Positions 58,286 through 64,000 of a stretch of DNA of 64,000 bases are shown in pieces. Position 1 is the stretch's first letter; the number at the start of each line of letters is the position of its first letter. Location: assembly GCA_024752435.1 (NCBI GenBank), contig CP103034.1:1240001-1304000 (forward strand), written 5' to 3'. A program made the position numbers and the translations under genes. This stretch comes from Allantophomopsis cytisporea. Lineage: Eukaryota > Ascomycota > Leotiomycetes > Phacidiales > Phacidiaceae. The notes below the pieces were generated by a model. It saw only the letters and a program-made list of their open reading frames with translations. It was not told the DNA's origin and searched no databases.

Positions 58286-59221
58286 GATCTGAGGTATGGT
58301 TTGTATTGCAATGAGAATGGGCTCTCGAGGTCAATGTGGATTTGTACTGCCCTTACTTGCACTGCAAATAATAGCAGAGGAAGCTGGGGTATATAAGATG
58401 CCTTTCCCCACATCAAGTTATCGCGGGCCGAGGTCGAGCTCGCATTGTATATCCATGTCATAACCATACACGGTACAACCTTATTTTTGTATTTGATCCA
58501 ATCTCTAATTCCTTATCAAAGAGGCCACTGCTTGGCTTAATTATTATATTAAAACCATCCTTTGAATCACGCTGTGGTAGTCATTACTGTTTTTAATTTT
58601 GTTACAGAGAAGAAATGAATATAAAAAGTATATGACAGAACCCACTATCCAAGTTCTTTATGTATACACAACAATACTCAAATTCCTTTCCGAGATCTTT
58701 GCTAGCGGTCATGCAGATAATACTAAGATACAAAAAATGTATTATAGGCCAATCAAAGATTCATTCATCCATGTTCGAAAGGTAATTAGCATTGCTGTTA
58801 AATCTCAATAAGAATTGCACGTGACTAGTAAAGTTTCTCAGTTGAAAGAACAACAGGGGACACTCCAACGAAGAAAGCCGATCCCCATCAGCTTATCCTG
58901 GATAAACTACTTTACAATGCCACAAAGCGATTATCGCTTGCTTGCTAAGTTTGAATTTGTATAAAATATTGGTCTGACGTTCATATTGTTTCCTACTAAA
59001 CAAAATACAATGCTCAACAATCGATAAAGCACTTGACAATTTTGACTGATTGACCTCGAAACTCCTAAGTGACCCCATTCAAAAAGCCATTTACGAAGTC
59101 CAACGCCAAATCCTAATACAGACACATATGCATGTTATTTAACATCGTCCGACGGTCATTGATCATTAATCAAAGTTTAGTCTGTCTCATGTCAGCATAT
59201 AGACCATAATGAGTACGAGTT
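58286..59221. other. Intergenic, no gene seen
   Basis: 936 bp of AT-rich DNA: promoter of the racemase-like gene, then 3' flank of the opsin gene. No supported frame. Confidence 0.6.
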
Positions 59222-60382
59222 TTATGCACCCTCATCATCATCGATGCGAATTGCGCCCTCACTACTCAGACCATGAGACCACCATCCTTCAACGGAGGTA
59301 TTGGCAGCATTGGTGCGAGCATGAGTGAACAATAGCCAGAAACCGAAGACAGGCTTAGCGAGGACATCAAGAACAGCATAAGCAATGATCTCGGAATCGA
59401 CCGACATCTTGCGACTTCCGTCTCCGATACCCCAAACAATCGGATAAAGGGTCCACAGAATGAGAGTGAAACCAGCGATTGAACTGAAGAACTTAGCAGT
59501 GGCGGAATCTATCACATCGGAATTAGTACCCTCGATTTCACATCTGAAAATCCAAGATAGCTTACCCTTAGCCAAGACTGCACGGCGACCAGGAATGGCA
59601 AGCTGATAGATAATCACAAGGTACGCAATGCATCCCATAGCATAGTAACCCCATTTTTGAGTCTCGTTGTGACCAAAAGCACCGAAAAGGCCTGTGAGAA
59701 CCATAATGATATCGGCGACGATAGCAACAAGTATGTTCGCGCCGTTCAAGCCGGCAAGAATAGCAAGATCAAGAAGAAGAAGCGGGGTAGTAACGCTCCA
59801 GTCGACGTAACGAGCCCAGAATATTTGACGAAAGACATGTTCGCGGGTGTCTGGAACATGCTTGTGGACCTCCTTGATAACAATGTGGTGCCATGAGATT
59901 CCATCTCCAGTTGCCATAGCAAAGTAGGAAAGAGTTGCAAAGAGGGTAATGAATGTAGTCAAAACATGGAAGAGGCGTTTTTGCTTGTGTATCAATCAGC
60001 TTGGCAAGTTCATCGGATTTTCTGAGTTTTGGGGTTTGAGGATGATACTTACTACTGGCACACGGAAGCCCAGAAAGCCAAAAGTAAGAGTGGAGAGCAA
60101 CATGATGACAAAAACGATCCACAGCGTCGTCTTGCCGGCATCCCCTACGCTCTCATACGTTGGATGGTTTGGAGCCACGGTTGGCTGCAAATATGTTAGA
60201 TCAGTACAGTACAATACGTTGTATCCTCAGAGTTGCAATTTGATGCAATGCATATTCAACATAAATCAAAACAGATAATCTCGAAAACTTACGATTGGAG
60301 CAACAGATGGTGACGCCGATGAGGTGGGCACCAATAACGACGAAGTCGCAGACTTGACAAGAGCTTGAACTGGGTCAATCAT
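59222..60382 (-). CDS. Microbial-type (CarO-like) opsin
   Basis: Four exons, complement(60293..60382), (60053..60184), (59566..59983) and (59222..59508), give 308 residues. Seven membrane segments are visible. The key retinal-protein residues are all present. Asp135 in ARYVDWSVTTPLLLLDL aligns with the proton acceptor Asp85 of bacteriorhodopsin, Asp146 with the donor Asp96, and Lys265 in DVLAKPVFGF with the retinal Schiff-base lysine. Retaining both Asp and the Lys predicts a light-driven proton pump of the CarO/Mac type rather than a lysine-less Hsp30/Yro2-like protein. The third intron (59509-59565) is 57 bp, has no stop and keeps frame. A TATA-like ATAAATA sits about 85-90 bp before the start. 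The second exon's TVAPNHPTYESVGDAGKTTL leads into helix A. Confidence 0.95.
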
Positions 60383-62131
60383 CTTGATATATGATACCAA
60401 GCTTGAATCTGGTCCTGATAAGTGTTGTTTTGGGAAGTTGTGTAGGAGAGAAGATGAGAAGAGCTGTATTTATGGAAGAAAGAAGGAGGAAGCAAATGAG
60501 TGAGTTGAGTGGGAAGAGTGGCATAACAAGGCAACAGCTGGCTTCATAAGTATGAGGTAATTACTATCAAAGCTGGCTGGAGGGAGTCGAGCTTACCTGA
60601 GAACGTTACCTTGAGGTATGCGGGGACGTCCTTCTTCTCCATAGAAAGGGCGATTCCCGGTGGGCCCGCATCAGCTATCCATTAAAACTTTACTTAAGAA
60701 AGCATAAACAACGAAGCTAAGCCAATGAACTTGACGATTATAGTGTTACTCGGTCAATAAACTAAGAGCATGTTTATTCATATAGCAAATGATAATAGTT
60801 ACTGGAGGACGTCTGGAATATGGCGAAATTCCCTAGACATCAATGCCGTTCCAACTCTACCTCACATGTTTATATGGGTTTACCTATGTATGTGTTGAAT
60901 ACTTGGGTATCCTCGCTTTCTCGATCTCTTAGCAAGACTTTCCACGCCGGTCATCGAGCAAGTTTGCGAGACATAATTAGCAGCTGGTATGACATTGCAT
61001 GTCTGATTGGCTGGTGCATGAATATAATTATTTTGCTGGGAGAGGGGAAATACATACATGAGGTGATGATGAGTGAGGTGACGACTCCCAAGACAAGACT
61101 TAACATTCATTGCGTCACCATAATACATGCGTGCCTAAGGTCATGCATATACCTATGCATGTATGTGTGTGTACCTGGCATACCTCCACCACCAAACTGT
61201 ATGCGGATGCAGAGAAGTCCTAAAGTGGAGTAGTCGCGGATTGTTCACTTCAGTCAGTACCTTCTCCGCTGATTGATTTTCACAATGATGCATATCTAAG
61301 TAGGTAAATATTAGTCATACGTCGTGTGAATTAGGTAACACCTGAGAGCGAATGATGTTATCTAATTTCATACCTTATTTAAATATATGAGGTGCTCTGT
61401 ACGAAACTGAATTCAACTGTGTGCTTTGTAGAAGAGCAAGGAAAAGTTATGTTCCAATAGAAATTGAAGGATAAGAAGATCATATAGCAGCAGTATTCTG
61501 TACGCTGTATCTGTACCGTCCACAAAACAGTTTGTTGATGTTCTCCCACTCAGTCAAAGTATCATGCTTATATGAACTCACGTTACCGTGCCTTGCACAC
61601 AAGCGCTTCCCCGCATTTCCCCCCCCTTCACTACTACGTAGATATCAACATGTTCCCCTGTCATGTACACGAAGCAAGGTGAGACGGACGAACTGACGAA
61701 CGGCCACACAGCTGGCACACGACATCGGACTCTGTAACAATATTGGAATACGAGCGGGCAATAAACGTATACGACACTATCGGTATCGTAGTATTGTATT
61801 CTATGGTGAGGCTAATTAGAATGAATGTGCTTGGGTGTATCGGCACAGTCTCACTTTGGTTTTTTGCAAAGAACTCTTTCAAGTAAAACAACATCCTTAG
61901 TATCACTTCTATTATGTCAAGATAAATCTTGCATGTACATTAAGAAACATACATAGCAAAATCTCTTTCCTCCACATACCCAATGAAGTTCTGGCCAAAA
62001 CCCATCAATATCCCTAAACTGCTTTTGACCATTGCTCGAGGTCATATTACCAGGCGCCCACGCTATGCTTCTCCAACAATAGGCAAGGTTCAAAATGGAA
62101 GTATAGTCTTCCCCCTATTCTCATTACTGTC
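60383..62131. other. Opsin promoter region and 3' flank of ACT-domain gene
   Basis: 1.75 kb. A TATA-like element (minus-strand ATAAATA, 60467-60473) serves the opsin gene. The remainder is AT-rich with no supported gene; an unbroken plus frame at 60820-61233 has no recognisable content. Confidence 0.55.
60467..60473 (-). promoter_or_regulatory. TATA-like element of the opsin gene
   Basis: ATAAATA on the minus strand about 85-90 bp before the ATG, followed by a C/T-rich leader. The role is inferred from position. Confidence 0.4.
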
Positions 62132-63569
62132 TCAATCCTCTTCCTTCCCTTCCAAGAGAGGCATCAGAATATCTACGGCATGCGTGGCTACATCAGATGA
62201 TAGAATGACTGCTCCAGCTCTAGCGGTCGAAAGATAGGACAATTCAGATCCGTGCATGCTCCAATCTGCAATCAGACGCATATCATCGTCCAGCCGCCCG
62301 GCAACCCCACAAACAATGCCCGTTGATTCCAGCGGCAGGTTCGCGAGGTCCAAGAATATTGGAACCAGGTCTCCTTCCGTGCTACCAGCTATCGAATCTC
62401 CAAATATCAGAACGAGGTTCTTATCAAGTAATAGTGACGGCGCATCATCATGGGTAAGTGTGACTGACAGGAATCGAGGTTGCCATGCAAGAGCAGTAAT
62501 CAGGGCAGCAAAAAGCTTAGCATCTATATTCTCAAGCCACGACTCATGACTGATATCGCTGGAATTCCCATTTGATTGAGGCCGGTTGGCAAAATCATCC
62601 TGTTGCTGTGTGCCTGAACATTGCACCAGTCGTAACCCTTGCTCGATGAACGGTATAACCTTCCGCTTTCGAAGCTGGTTGAAGGTGCGCATCTGAAGTT
62701 CAGCAACCGTGGAGGGAGGCGGTGTTCGTGGGGGACTGGAGCTACCACTCAGTGCACGAGCATGCGAGATGGCCGTTGGCGCAACATAAGCTTCATCGCT
62801 TTCGGAGAATTCAAAGCCCAAAGAAATCAGCGCTTGGGTAACCGATGATCTGTGCGTCGATGGAACAAGGATAAAATCCGTGTAATAAGTCGTAATGAAG
62901 AAGATGGGTATGCCGGCCATAGCAAGGGGTGCCGTGAGATCAACCACTCCTCGACCAGCTTCCATTCCGGCACTGCTAACCGAAAACACAACATATGAAT
63001 CTTTTGATATTGTGACCTGCTTCTGAGCATCTTCTGGCAGACGCTGTATAACCGGCGCAAACACTTTTTCCGTCCATGAGGTTGAGCAGACCACCGAACA
63101 CTCAATTGGGGTTATACTAATATTCAAGAATCCATGTTTTTTATCGGCAGGAATGCCGTCTAAGGCGCCGTCTTCATCACTGAGAGAATGTGTACTTGGT
63201 ATACCATGAGGTAAGAGTAACTTAATGATCGGCTGTAATAGACTCGAGTACAGTGAGAGTGGTACATGTATCAGGCTAAATTGACCATCCTGTTGTACAT
63301 GTCAGTAAAGTAGGCTGATAATGATGGAACTTCTTTCCAGACATAGTGTCAGGTAGAATCCTAAGTGCCAACCAAGTCATTACAATCAAAAAGAGCTTCC
63401 AAAGCATTGATTCTTTGTGGTGCGCTTATGAGTCATATCACGGCTAATGGTGATTTCTCAGGAATGAGCAAGAATATTGCAATTTCTTGAATATGGGACA
63501 ACAAACTGGATGAATCCAAAGATAAGGACAGAAGATACATACGATAAAAGAAATTTGCGCTGAGTTCAT
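62132..63569 (-). CDS. ACT-domain protein resembling CASTOR-type amino-acid sensors
   Basis: Two exons, complement(63543..63569) and complement(62132..63289), give 394 residues. The nine-codon first exon (MNSAQISFI) joins DGQFSLIHVPLSLYSSLLQP across a 253-bp intron, unusually long for this window. Further blocks are NISITPIECSVVCS, and VDLTAPLAMAGIPIFFITTYYTDFILVP, the ACT-type strand that forms the ligand pocket in CASTOR/GATS-like proteins. A second ACT-like region lies near the C-terminus (GDLVPIFLDLANLPLESTGI, then SYLSTARAGAVILSSDVA). In animals CASTOR binds arginine and inhibits GATOR2 upstream of TORC1. For the fungal members an amino-acid-sensing role is an inference only. The linker between the halves is Ser/Pro-rich (SGSSSPPRTPPPS). 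Confidence 0.85.
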
Positions 63570-64000
63570 CTCGTTTACAGGTTGGGATGTCCGATAGATT
63601 CCTACCAGTGAGCCTCAAGAGTACCCGATCAGCCTTTCAGACACGCGTCGCAACAGTCGATTTGGCTAAGTCAAGTAGAAGCCGATTGGTTGTAAACAAG
63701 GGGAATATCGTAGATATAGAGTATTCTCAGAGCAGTTCACAAGTATTTGAACCGGAAATTGGAAGGTTGTCGATACAGTATTGAGGGTCGGCGCTGTTGC
63801 ATTCGAGGAGTCAATTTTGATTCTCAATGCCCCTCTTCTTTTTTTCTTTCTGTTTCTTCTTCTTCTTCCCTCTTCTTTCTTCCTTTCTGAGGCTTTTGGC
63901 TCCCGCTTTCACAATACTATTTCGAAGCGCAACTAGATCGTGAAGTATGTGAATGGGAATCCAGATAGGGTGAAGTGGGATCTGGAGTATGAGAAAGGGT
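63570..64000. other. Window edge: promoter, possibly the start of another gene
   Basis: Upstream of the ACT-domain gene. A strong C/T-rich tract at about 63836-63890 looks like a plus-strand leader or an intron end. After an acceptor-like CTAG, bases 63937-64000 read IVKYVNGNPDRVKWDLEYEK in one frame, which has the look of coding sequence running off the edge. I cannot confirm an upstream exon. Confidence 0.35.

Noticed and set aside
60820..61233. Plus-strand open frame of 137 codons upstream of the opsin gene
   Set aside because: It begins with ATG but has no recognisable domain, odd composition and no splice or promoter support. It is probably chance.

Overview
The window reads as nuclear DNA of a filamentous ascomycete. 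Genes are interrupted by short GT-AG introns (mostly 47-65 bp) with CTAAC/CTGAC-like branch sites. The gene set is fungal: a HapX-type iron regulator, Cyk3, Lcl2, a CarO-type opsin and a GPI-anchored Sed1-like wall protein. The protein style and the TACCTACC-rich, microsatellite-rich spacers fit Leotiomycetes such as Botrytis or Sclerotinia; that placement is my inference, not something I could test. I support 22 protein-coding genes, 15 of them spliced. I found no rRNA, credible tRNA, CRISPR array or transposon.

Layout. 1-6.5 kb holds no convincing gene, only simple repeats. 6.5-14 kb is an accessory stretch of loosely spaced genes: a Sed1-like GPI wall protein, a secreted Ala/Thr-rich protein and an alcohol-acetyltransferase-like enzyme. 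14.8-32.6 kb carries NOB1 and NOP10 (ribosome biogenesis, tail to tail), CYK3 (cytokinesis), a Ste20/germinal-centre kinase and a 1,772-residue protein of unknown function. 34.4-46 kb is a compact housekeeping block: HapX, COG2, uL1m, cytosolic glutamyl-tRNA synthetase, LCL2, bL27m and VMA1. 49-55.6 kb has the Gid7/WDR26 ubiquitin-ligase subunit, ribokinase and the dynamin Vps1. 56.5-63.6 kb has a small spliced unknown protein, an alpha-methylacyl-CoA racemase-like enzyme, a retinal-binding opsin and an ACT-domain amino-acid-sensor-like protein.

How the genes relate. I see no biosynthetic cluster or defence island. Links are by process: translation (NOB1, NOP10, uL1m, GUS1, bL27m), the endomembrane and vacuolar system (COG2, VMA1, VPS1, LCL2), growth and septation (CYK3, the kinase), and nutrient or light response (HapX, Gid7, ACT protein, opsin). 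Several genes form tight divergent pairs (uL1m/GUS1, 231 bp; LCL2/bL27m, 176 bp) or tight convergent pairs (COG2/uL1m, small gene/racemase).

The points most worth a second look are splicing features: equivalent introns in repeat units of the Sed1-like protein, a GC-AG intron in GID7, a stop-free 57-bp intron in the opsin, competing donors beside the kinase active site, and very small exons in VMA1. The Cyk3 transglutaminase fold also lacks its nucleophile.
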